DNA from: Lingula anatina
Lineage: Eukaryota; Brachiopoda; Lingulata; Lingulida; Lingulidae
DNA length: 64,000 bases
Assembly (NCBI RefSeq): GCF_001039355.2
Contig: NW_019773736.1
Coordinates: 529,600 to 593,599 of the forward strand
Direction of reading: 5' to 3'
Made by a program: the position numbers and the translations under genes. Below, piece by piece: positions 13,601 to 28,600 of this stretch. The notes beneath the pieces are model-generated. The model searched no databases, was not told the origin of the DNA, and saw nothing but the letters and a program-made list of their open reading frames with translations. How positions within the stretch are numbered: the stretch's first letter is position 1; each line of letters begins with the position of its first letter.

Positions 13601-16600
13601 TAACGACACTTCCACCACTCCCTCCACCAGAGTTGACACCAGTCGCATTCCCTCCTCGTAGAGCTAGTAGGCCATTCATTTCAAGGTAATGTGCATTGTT
13701 CCAGATGAGTAATCCACCACCAGTCCCACCTGTTCCACCATATCCACTACCACCACCACTGCCTAGCTCTGTGGGGATAAACACTGAATCATATGGATTG
13801 GTCACCATGTAAACAGCTGACCCACCTCCTTGACCACCATGAGAGGCACCATATCCTATGTTGCTGTGTCTAAACCCAGCACCTATTCCCATTTCTGCTG
13901 GGTGCCCTCTTGCATCACAGTGGAAAGTTCCCTGACTTTCTATAAAGGCATATGAAGTGAAAAGCTCTGCATGGTTCATGTACAGCTCACCTTGGTATTT
14001 AACATGAAGGACTGAGGAATGGACACTCAAGGTTGTGTTGATCTTCCAGAATCCACCAGTACCACCTCTCTTGACTTGGAAAACTGGGAAACTGAAATTG
14101 CCTGGTTGTGTAATTTCGATATAGGTGTTATTTTCCAGAATGGCTGTCTGAGCTGTGGAGTAGAATTCTACCCATGCACCAGACTCAATATACAAACTTC
14201 TCACGCCAGTTATTCTGCCAGCTAAAGTGCTGTTGGTTCCGTGCACATGGAACTCTGCAGGCAGTATGATTTCTGCTCCCTGGTCAATGATATAACTACA
14301 TGGCGCTTCTGTCTTGTTAGTTACTGATTCTACTACCTCTACCCAGATGGTCTGATTATTCCTCAGATGTGCTTGTCCAGTTTTATCCCCAATGAAGGCA
14401 TGGACTGTGACATTGACCTGGGCATCTTCTGATGGGTGGTAAAACAACAGCCTTGAGTACCCAGTAAGTTCCATTTCATCAAATTCATATTCTGTCCTTC
14501 CTTCTTCCATCATAACAGTTGCAGCTGGGACAGCCCTTCCATCATTGTCAATGTGAACATAGGTATGATCCACGGCCAGGAAAGTGGTATTCAGGAACTT
14601 GTCATACTTTTTATGTCTATATTCAAGCTCTCTTAAATTTTCCTCCTTGTAGATTGTACCTGCTGCAGCGCCATGAGATAAAGTTGCTGAAGAACCTCCA
14701 TAGCCTCCATAGTCTGTAAAACGTCCGCCATATTGGTACCTCCAGCGGCAATGTATTGCTACACGGCCACCAGCACCACCACATCCTATGGTACCACTGC
14801 CAGCACCACCATTGACAGCAATCTCCCCATGGCCTGTCATATTTGTAGTACGTATGAAGATTGCGCCTCCACTACCCCCACCAGCATTAATTCCCTGACC
14901 ATCTTGCCCTCTAGCAGAAAGCACTCCATGAAGTTCCAGTTTCTCCCCAATCTCCCAATACAGTAGTCCACCACCTCGGCCTCCTGTTCCTCTTCCATTT
15001 CCACCACCACTACCAAGTTCCACCGACCTGTAGACAGAGTCATAGGGTGTCCCTCCATATGGTGGGTAAGATCCGCCCCCTTCACCACCATGCCCTGCTC
15101 CTGTCCCAAAGCCTCCAACTGTAAAGCCAGCTCCAGGGCCTTCCTCTGCCAAATGTCCTGTACCGTCCAAATGGAATACACCTTGACTTTCAACCCAGGC
15201 ATACGTAGAAAACAGATCTGCTCTGTTCATAAGTAATTCACCTTGGTACTTGACTCTGAACTCTGCTACAGAAACACTCATTGGTAATGTGACATTTGTG
15301 AAGTTGCCCTTGGAGTTTCTTTCAACAGTAAAAGTGGAAAATGTGAAATTGCCCTTAGGTGTGATACTAGTATAGGAGCCGTTGGCTAATAGTGCTGTCT
15401 GGGCTGTGGAGTGAAAGATAACATCTCCTCCTCCAGATATGTACAGATCCTGAACTCCAGTAATTCTACCAGCTAACAGTGTTCTTGTTCCAACAATGTA
15501 TGCAATTTCTGGTAAAATTATTTCAGCATCTCCATCAATGCGATAACTACATGGGGCAAAGGTTTGGTTTGTCTTGGATTCTTCAAACTCTACAATCAGT
15601 ACTTGGTCTTTCCTCACATGAACCAGTCCTGTTCTGTCACCAAGGAATTTGTGAATTGAGATATTCACAAATGAAGAGTTGTATGGATAATCTATAAGGA
15701 GATTTGCATGTCTTGTAAGATGCACCTCATCAAATTCATAAGCCGTCTTCCCTCCAGCCATCAATGTTGTGTACAGCCATGGTTCTTCATGTTGCTGATA
15801 GAATTCTGCATTCAGGTCTTCATTGTCAGCCTGTAGGTAGGTATGTGTTGCTGTGGTATAGGTCTTGTTAGTCGACTTATCGTACTTGATATCAGCATAC
15901 TGAGGTCCTCTGTTGGTCTCTTCTTTATATACTGTACCAGCAGCACCATGTGGGATATTTCCAGATCCTCGCCCTCCAACTGATTTGAACTCTCCAGCAT
16001 ATTTATGGGCAAACCTGACCAGAACAGCTATTCTACCTCCACTGCCACCACCTCCACCATAGTACTTGTCAGAGGACCTGGATGTGGCCGGAGAACCTGC
16101 TCCTCCATTCACATTCAGTTCTCCATAGCCTGTGAAATTCAGCGTATCAATGAGGAGACTTCCACCACTCCCACCGCCAGCATTGATCCCTTCTCCATTA
16201 CCACCTTGTAGCGTCAAGGTGCCATCTATTGTTAAGACTTCTCCATTCAGCCAATAGAGCATTCCTCCTCCTCTGCCCCCGATTCCATTATTACCACCAT
16301 GGCCTCCACCACTTCCGAGATCCCTAGGTCTGTACACATTATTATGAGGAATACCTCCTGTATATGGCCAATGTGCTCCACCATGCCCACCATGTGCTCC
16401 ACCAAACCCTATATTAAACCCATCTGTTGAGGTAGATCCTTTGCCAGATCCCATCTGCCCAGGATACCCTGTGTAGTTCAGGTTCAAGACACCCAAACTT
16501 TCTATATTGCCTGTAGTGGATACAATAACACCATGATTGATGTCAACTTGTCCTTCAAATTTGATATTGAGGAAGATGACGGTGAGATATAAGTCATCAG

Positions 16601-19600
16601 TAATATTTCTCAACTCAAGAAGGGAGCCTCTCTGTACTATAACACTACTGAAACTGAGATTTCCTGCCTTGGTTATATCAAAATATGTATTGTTGGAAAT
16701 CAGGGCTGTTTGGGATGTAGACATGAAAACTGAGGTAGCACCTTCAGCCATTATAAGATCATGGACACCAACAAGCAATCCAGCCATGATGGTTCGAGTA
16801 CCAAGCATAACCAGAGTACTAGGAACTATGATAGTGGCACCTCGGTCCACCCTGTAACTGACTGGAGCAATGGTGTAACCAGTCTCTGACTCCACATATT
16901 CAACATACATCTTCTGCCCATTCCTCAGATGCACCTGTCCTGTTCTGTCTCCTCTAAATTTATGGGCTATTAGAGTACTGTTTCCTCCATGCATTTCCAG
17001 AACCACATGGTTATCCAACACTAGTTCCCCAAACTCAAAATGATTTCCTTCTTCATTCATAATCACGGTTGGTAACTTGCAATTTCTATTGACATTATCC
17101 AGGATTATCTCAGTATGGGCATCCTCCCACAGGGTTGAATTATCAGAGGTCTTAATAGCCTTTCTATAGGTAAGACCTCGATTGGTGTCAGTATAGTATA
17201 TTGTTCCTGAGGCTCCGTTTTTGTCACGGGTGTTACAGGTGCTACCACTATCAGGAGCAATGCCACCATAGGCTATGTAAGAGCCAGAAAACTCTCTCAG
17301 CCAGGCAACATGGACGCCAATTCTTCCTCCTGATCCTCCATACCCATGCCCAGACCCATGTCCGCCCTCTGTGGACAGAGTTCCATGTCCAGAGAACAGG
17401 ACTGTGGATACATAGACACTGCCACCACTGCCTCCCCCACTACTGCCTGCACCAGCATTTCCCCCTCTGCCCTCCAGAATACCATCTACATGAAGTGACC
17501 AGCCCACATACAGAGCAATGGTACCACCACCTGCACCACCATTGGAACCCCCACCACCACTGCCTGGGTGAACAGGGACAATGTATGATCCATATGCTGT
17601 ACCTAAGAGCAGATAAAAAGTTATGTAATTCCACAGCATAGAGCAAACTTATAAATATTATTGGTACACTGACTGCTATATTAATATTAAGTATGTTAAA
17701 AGTTACATGAAAATTAAGCATACAAAATAGTTTTCTAAATTAGCAAACAAGTTGGCTGAACTATGCACCCAGTGAATTAATTTTCAGCAAATCTAGGTGG
17801 AGAAATGTCATACAAAACTTCACAAAATATCATTACTAAGAAGTACAACTTTTCCAAAATATTCAAAATAAAATACTGCATTAACTGTAAGAACTTACTA
17901 GCAGTATAGTTTACAACATCTGCCCCTCCTCCAAATCCTCCATGCCCTCCTCCTGTACCAAAGTTCTGTGCGTCCAGTATTCCAGGGCTGTTGCCTTGCC
18001 CTGTGTGGGGTCCCCTGCCAGAGACATCAAGCCTTGCCTCCCCCTCCAGATTCAGATTGCTGACCTTAAACACAATACTGGGAGCTGTCACCTTGGACTG
18101 GTATCTCATTGTGACATCTGAAGATTCTATCTGGACATTCACTGTGTTGATGATCGAGGCCCTGGCTTCAAGTTTCAGGTGGCTTAGTGTCAGATGTCCT
18201 TGAAACAAAAGAGTGATAAAGTTAATCTTTTAAGATACACATGAAAATTTTTAATCAAAGTTGCAAATGAAAAAATATATATTCTGATATAATTATAGTT
18301 ATCAAAAATAACTATAGTATCTATATATATATAAAATATGTTTCAAGAACATTTGTTGGTTTCTCTTTCAGTATACATTTCTAAAAATAAATTTAAAAAG
18401 CCCACCTGGATCAGACACTTGATTGTACACCCCATCTTTGAGTAAGGCACTGGATGCACTGGGTCCCATGGTCATAGCTTTCCCCTCTGCTAGGCTCAGG
18501 TTCTGCACTCCAGCCAATAAACCATTCAATATCAAAGCAGGATTGTTGTCACCGCTAACTCTGAAGTCTGCAGGAAGCAGCAGCTCCCCCTTGTAGTCAA
18601 CTATGTAATTGACTGGTGGTGAGGAACGGATATCAACAAACTCTGAATATTCCATGAAGAACTTCTGCCTTTCTCTGACGTGGATTGTTGAACTGCCATC
18701 GCCTAGTATCTTATGTATTGCTATGCTGCTTGACTGTTTTCCTAGATAGGCAATTTCCAGGATGATCTGCAAATAGTAATGCACATGAAATTATTCAGAT
18801 ATACGTTTAAATGAGAAATTTAATTGTTCATATCATTTTATTTGTGCCCTCATGGGTGGTTGTTATCATTTTGCCAATGTTTATCCTCAGAAATAACTTA
18901 CATCTTTTGCATTTGAATAGACTTTGTGACTAAGCACAATAAAAGCATAACCCAAATTTAGACTAATTGAATCTTTACAGTTTTTTGCTTACTATGGAAC
19001 TTTAAAACTACTCAGCTTGTTTCTACAGAAATCGAATTAATTTAAATTCTACATCATTAAAAGTAGTACATGCTGTAATATTTGTTACGAGCCCCATCTT
19101 GCAACATTGTATATACTATGGATCATATTTTATTGTACCATAATCTCATTTCCTGTAACTATAACTATAATGCAGTTGGGCCACTGCTGTTTTGTATGGT
19201 AAAGTGTAGTGTTTGTCCTTTCATGCATTTAAAGTATTTGTGTCCTTCGTATCTTTTCTCAATGTTATTCAAAATGAAAGGATGAAACAAAAGTCCTTGA
19301 TCAGTCATATTTTAAATAAAAAATATTTGATTTGTAATTGTGACACTAACTTTGTTTTGTAGCATCATTTCATCAAAGGTGAAGTCTGCTTTCACATTGT
19401 ACTCATCGCCCATGTCCTCCCTATCTTCTCTGGGGTTGGTCTCATTCAGTACAAAGGTTTGCGCTGGTACAATATTCTGGTTGTCTAGATACAGTCTTCT
19501 ATACCAGGTTCCACTTCTCCAGTCTTCCAGATACACCGTTCCTGTGCCACCATATGCACCCCCACTTGTGCCACCGCGTCCGAGTGCTCTGAGAGAGCCA

Positions 19601-22600
19601 CGATATTCATGTGCGTCAAATGTATGGACTAATATTCTTCCTCCAGAGCCACCTCCAGCCCTGTTGTTACCCTGGCCTCCCATAGCTGACACTGTACCAT
19701 GGCCTCGGAAATGACCTGAAATATAAAGACACTCATTTATTGTTTCAAAGATAAAGTCATTGCTAAATGTGCTGAGCGGAAAAAAGTTAGGTTGTTGATA
19801 TCAAAACAACCATGTTGCAGATTAACCAACCAGAGATTGTCAAGGTACACCTCTTTCTTTGACAAAAACTAGTCTTTTTATATAAATTCAACCAAAAAAG
19901 TTTAGAAACATAGATATTTTGGATAATTATAAAATAACCATATGAGCTAAGGTAAAAGTATTCACCAAATATTGATGGATAATAACACACTGAGGATTTT
20001 CCTGCTATATTACATGTTTTTTTAATTACTGTAAAAGTAATTTGTTTCCAAAAATGTTTGGTCAAGTGTATAATATCACAACAAAGGGCAGTAAATCATC
20101 AATAAAAGATCCTGCAAGTTGGATAATATCGGGATAACAAATTTTAAATAACTGAATAATACCTGCTGTTATCCATGAAGCACCACCACTTCCTCCACCA
20201 CTATTCTGCCTGCCATCTTCACCGTCCACATTCACTATGCCATCCATGAGGAATATTCCCCCTACCACCAGTCTTGTACGACCACCACCCCTGCCTCCCT
20301 GACTGCCACCACTGCCAGTGCCTCCAGAACTACCAGCCAGTGTTGGCTGATACAGAGAGCCATATGGATCTCCTCCAGGTTGCTGTGAGGTGTCTACAAT
20401 AAATACCAGCTTATATAATATTTACAATCATATTTGGCCAGATGACCATTTCTTAAAAAGAAATATAATATGTATAGTTAGTACATAAAGTGGGGTATAT
20501 ATACTTTTAACCACATTATACATCAAGTAAAGCTTGTAGAACAAATTTAAAGTAAGCTTAATAGATCTTATCTAGATTGTGATATCATTAAAATGATATT
20601 TTATCACCTTCATATAGAAGAGTTATGGTAGTCACAAGAGTGCTTCTTATTAAAGAGGCTGACATGTTTACTTACCACTTCCTCCAGTAGATGCATAGCC
20701 ACCCCCAGTTCCAGGCCTCATCCCTCTCCCTGGACCTCCATCCTCTGGACCTCTGCCTTTACAAAGTAAGGTTGACCCAGGTTCAAGGAACATGTCGGTG
20801 GCAAACACCTCAAAATACTCAGCACTGAAGCTGCAGGAATATTTCATATCCTGGAAAAAAATACAAATTTCTTTAGGTTGTACTAATATTTTTAAGATTA
20901 AGTGTACGCTCTTGAAAGTTTCTGACCTTTATTTTATTTCTAAAGTGATGATATCTTATGAATTGACATCAGTATATTCCTATCTTTTTTTCACAAATAT
21001 AGTACAGTATATTATTTCTTCAATAATTGTGAACCCGTTAAAACTTCATTACAGTTATGAAACCAGTACTTGTATTCGTATCAAAGTGAATACTGTGCAG
21101 TGTGAATTTAGAAAGCTCATGGTCTTACCAAGAATCCAACAGTAAACCTAATCCCCATAGGAGGAGGGAAGGCCACACTGGATCCTGAACCAAACTCCAG
21201 ACTGGCAAACCTGAATGTCCCAGGTAACTCTGCATACAGTGTCCCATCCACAACCACTGCACTGTGTGCCTTGGGTCCCACCATCACTTTCCTTCCAGGT
21301 GCTATCCGGAGATGATGTACACCAACCAAGCCACCATACCACTTCAGAGCTGTCTCCCCTTTGCCTATAATGTATGCCATGGTAGGGAGCACTGCCTCAC
21401 CACCTTCATCAATCCAGATATTGGCTTGGGTTTTACTTGATGATGTCTTGGACTCAATCACTTCTAGGTAATAAGACTGGTTGGCATGGATGAGAATTCT
21501 GCCTGTCAAATCACCACCGACTTTGTGTGCTGTGACATTCCTGCTCTTTCCATCATCTGGCATTTGAATTGAAGCTTGCTTTGTAAGGTGTATTTCATCA
21601 AATATGTATGCGTATGTGTCTGCTTCATCCAAGGTGTAGTCCTGGACCCATCCTCTGTTATCATTATCAAGTAGCAGTTGGGAATAGTTGCGGCCCTCCC
21701 TGATATCCTGCAGGTAAAGTGACCCAGGTCCACCATGCTGGGATGAAGATGACCCACTTCCTCCATGGGCAATGTAACTGCCTTCAAATGTGTTCTTGGT
21801 AGATGTGTATATGGCTATTCTGCCTCCAGAGCCACCACCAATCCCACTGCCACCTGCATTGACAAAGGCACCATGCCCGTTGAGTTCCAGAGTGTTGATC
21901 CAAACAGAGCCACCACTTCCACCGCCTTCAGAACTGGCAGTGGAACCATCCTGCCCACTAGCTGTGATTGTACCATCATTGTGCAGGATTGTTGCTATGT
22001 CCATATAGATGGCACCACCTCCTTTGCCTCCCCCACTAGAACCACGTTCTGTGGGCCTGTACAAGGTACCGTAGTAACTCCCACCTTGTGTCCCACCTCC
22101 AAGGCTGGCATGACCAGCTCCACTGCCACCTGTGCCTGCACCCACTTCAGAATCTAGGGTATCCTCTGGCCTGTCTTGGGAAGCCACAGTCAGGGTCGCA
22201 CCTGTCTCCACATTTAATTTGCTACACAGTAGTGACATACTTTCTGCTGAGAGCACTGACCCATATTTTAAGTCTATCTGACCTATTTCAGTTTTTAAAT
22301 TCAAGTCTGGTGCAAGTTTGAAAGTTGCATTACTCTGAAGTTCAAGGGATGCAAATGTAAATTCTCCTGGTTTGTTGACATTGAAATATGTCCTGTTTCT
22401 GTAAGCAGCTGTGTGGGCATCATTCCCAACAAACACATGTGAATACTGTGAAACTATCAGGTTTTCCACATTTAAGATAATGCCGTTGGTATCAATGGAA
22501 ACCACTCTCTCTGTGCCTGGTACTTTTACACCAGCTCCAATGACTACCATGGTAAAAGCTCCCATGAGTTCTGAGTCCTTATCCAAGAAGAAGTTTGCCT

Positions 22601-25600
22601 TGGCCCTGAAGACATTGCTTTCCTGCTCATTGTATTCTATGAACAATTTCTGACCAGAATGCCCATGTAACAGACCTGTCCTGTCTCCATTCAATGTGTG
22701 TATAGTCAAGCTGGCATTGGACTTTCCAGAGGCAACATGAAGGGATGACTGATGGGGAATATGTACCTCATCAAACTCATAGTGATCCTGGTCTAATTCA
22801 TCCAAGGTGACATACTTAGAGATTGGTCTGTTTCTGTTGTCTATCATCAGCTTGGTGTATGGAAAACTGTTTCTTATTTCTTGGATGTAAACTGTTCCAC
22901 TTCCTCCTGCTCCATCTGCATTTCCACCACTGCCACCAAAGAAAGTGAAAACACCTTCAAATTTGTCCATGTGATCAGTATATACAGCTATCCTGCCCCC
23001 AGCACCACCGCCTCGTCCACTGGAACCTCCATTGGCATCCATTTTGCCAAAGCCATCTACCTCTCTGCACTTGACCAAGATGCTACCACCACTCCCCCCA
23101 CCTGCTGCAGAACTCCCTCCGGATACAGTGAGAGACCCATCCAGTATCAGATCCACTCCTAGATCCAGATAAATCACACCGCCACCCCTTCCAGCAGTTT
23201 TGATATCCCCATCTCCACCCCGGCTACCTGGCGATGCTGGAAGATAAATGGTTCCATAATAAGTGCCACCATCTGTGTTACTATACCGTCCTCCAAAGCT
23301 ACCATGCCCAGCACCAGTATTGATTGAACCAGTGCCTAGAGTGACATCTAGTGTCGAAGAAGTTGACCTGTCTTCTGCTGAAGCTGAAAGTGCAGCCCCC
23401 ACCTCAAGATGGACCAATGTAGAGGATATATTGAAGAAGTCTGCCAGGACTCTTCCACCATACTTAACATTGATGTCTCCTATATCAAATCTGGCCCCCA
23501 TGTTTGGCTGAAACTCAAATGTGGATCCTGGATACATATTGAGGACTGCCACAGAAATGGTGCCAGTATCACTGAGGTCAGCGAGTGATCCATCAGATGT
23601 GATCAAAGCACTTTGAGCTGTTTTGGTTAGATAAACTTTTCTGTTTTGGCCAACTATAAGATGGAGGACTCCCACCAGCTTTCCATCCAGGTGTAGGGCT
23701 GGAGATCGTTGGCCTATGATCTGTGTTGTTTCTGCCATCACTGCTTCTCCACCTTCATCAACCCTTATGCTAACAGGAGTCTTTGTACTGGTTTCATTCT
23801 CTCCTATCTGCCTTTCAAATATCACTCTCTGTTCATTACGGATGTGCACCAGGGCAGTGTTATCTCCTATCAGCTTCTTGATATTGAGACTTCTGGCCTG
23901 GTCATCATCCTTCATTTGAAGTGATAGAAAATTGGAAATGTGTAATTCATCAAACTCAAGATCAAGACTAGCCTCATCCAGAGTATGGTAGAAGGCTGTC
24001 TGCATGTTGGAGTTGTCTATTCTTAGACTTGTGATAGTGCTGTTATCTTTGGGTTGCTGGGTATATATTGTACCAGGACCTCCGAAACTAGTTGCGGAGC
24101 TCCCTCTACCTTGCCCTCCAGAAGCAGACATTGTCCCAGTGTACCTGCTCTCATTCTGCAAGTAAACAGCTATACGTCCACCGCTACCAGCTCCCTTTTC
24201 TGAATTCCCGCCATTAGCTGAAAGATGACCTATTCCATCAAATTGCTTTGCGTTCAGCCATATGCCACCACCACTGCCAGCACCAGCAGTTTCACTGTCA
24301 GCACCTTCTGCTATGAAGTCGCCATTAACTGTCAATTGATTAGCGATGACTTTTATAAAGGATCCTCCCTTGCTGCCGAAGCAACCTCCTCTTGTGCCTG
24401 GTTTATCTGGTGTGTAAAGTGAGCCGTAGGGTACAGCTGCATCTGCAACGTTTCCAGAGTTGACACCACCAGGACTTGCATAAGCGCCACCTACAACATT
24501 GCAAACTCCTGTGGCAGATGTTGCATTAAGCTCAGACATTCCAAGTACACTTAGAGAGGCTGATTTATCGAGTATCATTTTCTCTGCTGTAATATTGATA
24601 TGGTCATATTGGAGTTTCACATGCCTCTTGATGTCAAGGTTGCCCACCACTAGATTCAGTCCTGCTGGAACTATAAATGAAGACCCTTTCTTCACAATCA
24701 TTGACAAGAAATAGTAGTCATCAACTGTACTAGTTTTAACAAAAGTTTCACCATTCTGCACCCCTGTGTAGCCATTCTCTTTGAATTCTAAGATTCCATT
24801 TTGTTGTAGTTCTATATTCCTCACACCTATTCCTCCATCCACTATGATTTTAGTGTCCACAGTCAAGTCATCAGGGAAGATGACCTTGGCTGACCTGTCC
24901 ACCTGAAAGTGAACATCAGTGACCATATGGTGATTTTGTCCCTCCATAATCTCCAGATGCAATGTCTGCTGTCCTTCCACATCAAACCACGCAGTGTAGT
25001 CACCAGCAATGTCCTTGACCCTGATGTCTGTTCTATTGTCTGCAGCTCTGGCTCGAGCATGGGCTGAAGAAAATATTGGGAAATTGTAGACCTGATTTTC
25101 TCTTAAATGTTTCACAACCACTTGAAATAATCAGAAAATATCATTAAAACCAATTTGAAATAATAAAAAAGGTGAAACCTTAGTACAGATGGAAATTTAA
25201 AAAAAATCATTGTCAACTTGAATAAAAACAATCACAATTCATGTGCATTTTGGCATGGCATTTATATTATATGTGGATGCAAAATTACTGATAAAACTTG
25301 AATCTCTTCTTCAAAAACATGGAAAGGGAAAACAAAATGAAAACAAAAAATTAGTAAACTAGGTGACTCGAACATAAAGTAACTACTACTTACATGTTAT
25401 GCTGATCATATCATAATTGTAAGCAACTGTACTGCTGCCAGTAATCATAGTTTGAGTCTGAGAAAGTACTTCTGTATTGAAGTTCCCCTTGATATACAAT
25501 TTGTGAGCTGGGACAGGTTTGATGTCTTCGTGGATGTAAATGGTGCCTGGGCCAGCTACCATGCCAGATATGTCCGAGTTGTCACTACCTCCATATGCTG

Positions 25601-28600
25601 TCACTTCACCCTCAAATGTATACCTGTCACCAGACCAAAATGTCACTATATCATTTGTTGTATGGTGCAAGATAACAAACACATGTTTTGCAGTATTAAA
25701 AAATCAAACAAAACTGTGTACGCACTACTTCTCTGCCATTGAAAATACCCTATGTCTATAAGGTATTTATATAAGCATTCACAATTCTATTTCATTTCTA
25801 TACAAATGAGGTCATACGAGATTCCCGTTTTATGCGAGAGCATATGTGCACTTGCACATATCTTCACTTCTGCTTTTTTTGTCGAGCGAGCATGGCACAT
25901 GTGGCCAAATAGCAGCACAAAACTTCAGGAATATTAAGATAAGGTTGAGTGTAGACCCAAAGTTAAAAAGATTGCATGGTCACAAAATCTTCCAACGGGA
26001 AGTCAAAAGAAAGTGGTGATGCACCACAATTTCTAACAGAGAATCAAACATTGACGCAGAGTAACGTTAATGTGGAAAATGAAAACAGCGCGTCCACTAG
26101 TGCCAATAATGCCACGACCGTGGATCAGAAAATTAGTGCAGCACTAGAATTAATAGCTGGCACAATGAAGAATATGCAAGATAATCTTCAAAAGCAAATG
26201 GAAGATTTTAAAAATGAAGTAAGGTATGAATATCCTCAAGAGTAATTAGTGAGGCTCGTGATTGAGACCAAGTGGTCCAGATGGCAGACGCTGCCCATAA
26301 TGAAAAATCCAAATACAAGTAAAAGAAACATTATTGAAGAAGATCTTCTAGAAAAAAAAAATGAAAGTCTTGAAGAAAATGACTGAAACAGCTAAAAAAT
26401 CTGAGCCCAAAGGGCCTGAAATTAACACAATCTTAGCTGACAATATTACAGCATTCATGAGGTCTAAACCTATGGAAGAAGAAACTAAAGCACTTTTTGA
26501 GGAAATTTTAACTCCTTCCAACTGTGAAGGTTTGCAGTCAATTACAATAAATGAAAAAATATGGCCCAGCACAGGTCAGATAGAATTTCAGAGAGAGCTA
26601 TCGAAATCATATTTAAATCATGGAGAAAATCTACTCAGAACCAATATTCAGTCTATATTAAAAAGTGGAGAATTTTTTCAAAAGAAAGGAAGGTCGATTT
26701 TTATAGACCAACTGTAGCAAATGTACTAGATTTTTAGTACATCTCTATGAAGATGGCTCAAGTTACAGTACTATAAACACTGCTAGATGTGCATTATCAA
26801 CATTTATTATCATTGGTTCTTCAACAGTGATCCTTTGATTGTAAGGTTTTTGATAGGAGTTTTTAACACTCGACCTACTGCATCCAGATATCAACAAGTC
26901 TGGTATGTATCAGTTGTTTTGAATTACTTGAGAAAACTGTCGCCAGTAAGGCAGTTATCATTGAAAGATCTTACAATGAAGTTGATCATGCTTATGTCTC
27001 TTACATCTGCATAGAGAGCACAAATGATGCATTCATTGAAGTTCCAAGAGTTAGAACTTCACAAAAACTATGTTTTATTTAAAATTTAAGAAACTTTGAA
27101 ACAAACAAGACCAGGAATTGGTATAATATCTATACAATTTAAATCGTACCCTCCAGATAGGAGATGTGTTAAGGAATATTTGAAAAGGACAAAGCTATTG
27201 AGAAATGGACAAGAAATTTCTTTATGAGTTATAGAAAGCCTTTCTCATCCATTTCAAAAATACAATATCCAGAAGGATTTGGATATTGATGCACCAAGCA
27301 GGTGTAGAGGAATCATTTAAGGCTCATTCAACCTAAGCTGCAGCAGTGTCGGCAGCAGAAAGAGCAATAGTTCCCACGGATGATATTTTGAAAGCAGCTG
27401 GATTGCAAAGTACTACAATAAACCTATTAAAGGGGTGGGTGGGTGTATGACCTCTCATTTGTATTAGAAACTCCATAGAATTTCAATTAAATTTCAATAA
27501 ATGTCATTTAATTTTTTAATTTTGCTGGATAATTTCATTTCATATGTGCTTGAACGCATCTTTAAGACATCAAGACACTGATGGCAGTTTTATTTGTACT
27601 GTATTAACTTGATGACAGGAGGAATCTATACAAAACCATACCTTCCAACCACATACGCAGCAATTCTTCCCCCAGCACCATCTCCAGCACCACTACTCCC
27701 AGCACCACCATCAGCCTTGATGGCACCATGACCCTGGAGCTGGCGTGTCTTGAGCACCATTCCACCACCACTGCCACCACCTGAACCACCACTGCCAGAG
27801 GCACCATTCACAGATATGGTTCCTAAATACACGTGAGTCTATATGTATATTTTAAAATATTTCTTTAATTCATTTATATTTATAGATATATGATTTCTAT
27901 AAAAATTGCTATTGTTCTCATATTAATTATATATTTCATTTAAATTTATTGTAGGTTTTTGTCATGTAAAAAAAAAAAAAAAAACAATAAGAAAATGTAT
28001 ATAAGGTTTGTAATTTATAAAATAGTTACACATTTGTTGAAAAATGGTCTATCAAGATTCTCAAAAAATCTCCATTATTTTCTGTAAAAAAGTTTACAGT
28101 TATACAAAAAGCTTAATCAAAACAATTCAAAGACAAAATCACAACAAACCATCAAGATAAAGCGCCAGCAGCACAGTGACGTTGAGGTGGCCGCCTCCTG
28201 CCCCACCCAGCTCTGTAGAACTGTTTCCTCCTCCACTCCCAGGCTGTGCAGGCATGCGCGTTGACCCATACCATGGTCCTCCATGTGTTCCAGGCAGCCA
28301 GGACCCTCCGCTGGCACCATAACCTCCACCAGTTACTGTCTTTTCATCAAGCTGAAAAATAGGAAAGACATAAAAACAGTAGGCATAAATTAATGAACGC
28401 TACTGGCAATTATTTCAGAATTGCAATAAGCTACGTCTGAAGCTAGGCTGAAGTCATGTTAATTTTTAGACATACTGATTGTTGTAGCATGCAGATTATT
28501 TTCAGGTTATCTGACTAGATACTTCAGTCCTGTTTAAATTAACAGACATGACAGAAAGCACAATTTTCTCTTAATGCATATTAAAAAAGAAAAACAAAAA

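Larger units (their letters stand above)
25841..27568 (+). mobile_element. DIRS-like (tyrosine-recombinase) retroelement remnant
   Basis: Lies in the 2.0 kb intron between E53 and E54, opposite in strand to the gene. A gag-like region is followed within about 70 bases by a tyrosine-recombinase-like region, with no room for reverse transcriptase, RNase H or methyltransferase, so the element is deleted or non-autonomous. Both regions are broken by stops and frame changes. The limits are set by a similar stretch starting CATATGTGC at both ends and are approximate. Confidence 0.6.
25624..27641 (-). other. 2.0 kb intron hosting the retroelement remnant
   Basis: The longest intron. Phase 2 with donor GGAAG|GTATGG and acceptor GTGACAG|GTATAC. 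Outside the element the flanks (25624-25840 and 27569-27641) hold nothing recognisable. Confidence 0.85.

Noticed and set aside
17603-17639. In-frame ATG upstream of E61 followed by a hydrophobic, signal-peptide-like stretch
   Set aside because: The hydrophobic residues come from the pyrimidine tract of an intron acceptor. E60 joins E61 in frame at 17602, so an internal gene start is not needed. Only transcript starts here would revive it.
27968-27985. Poly-A run in an intron, considered as the tail of a retroposed copy
   Set aside because: No coding or SINE-like sequence precedes it on either strand and no target duplication was visible.
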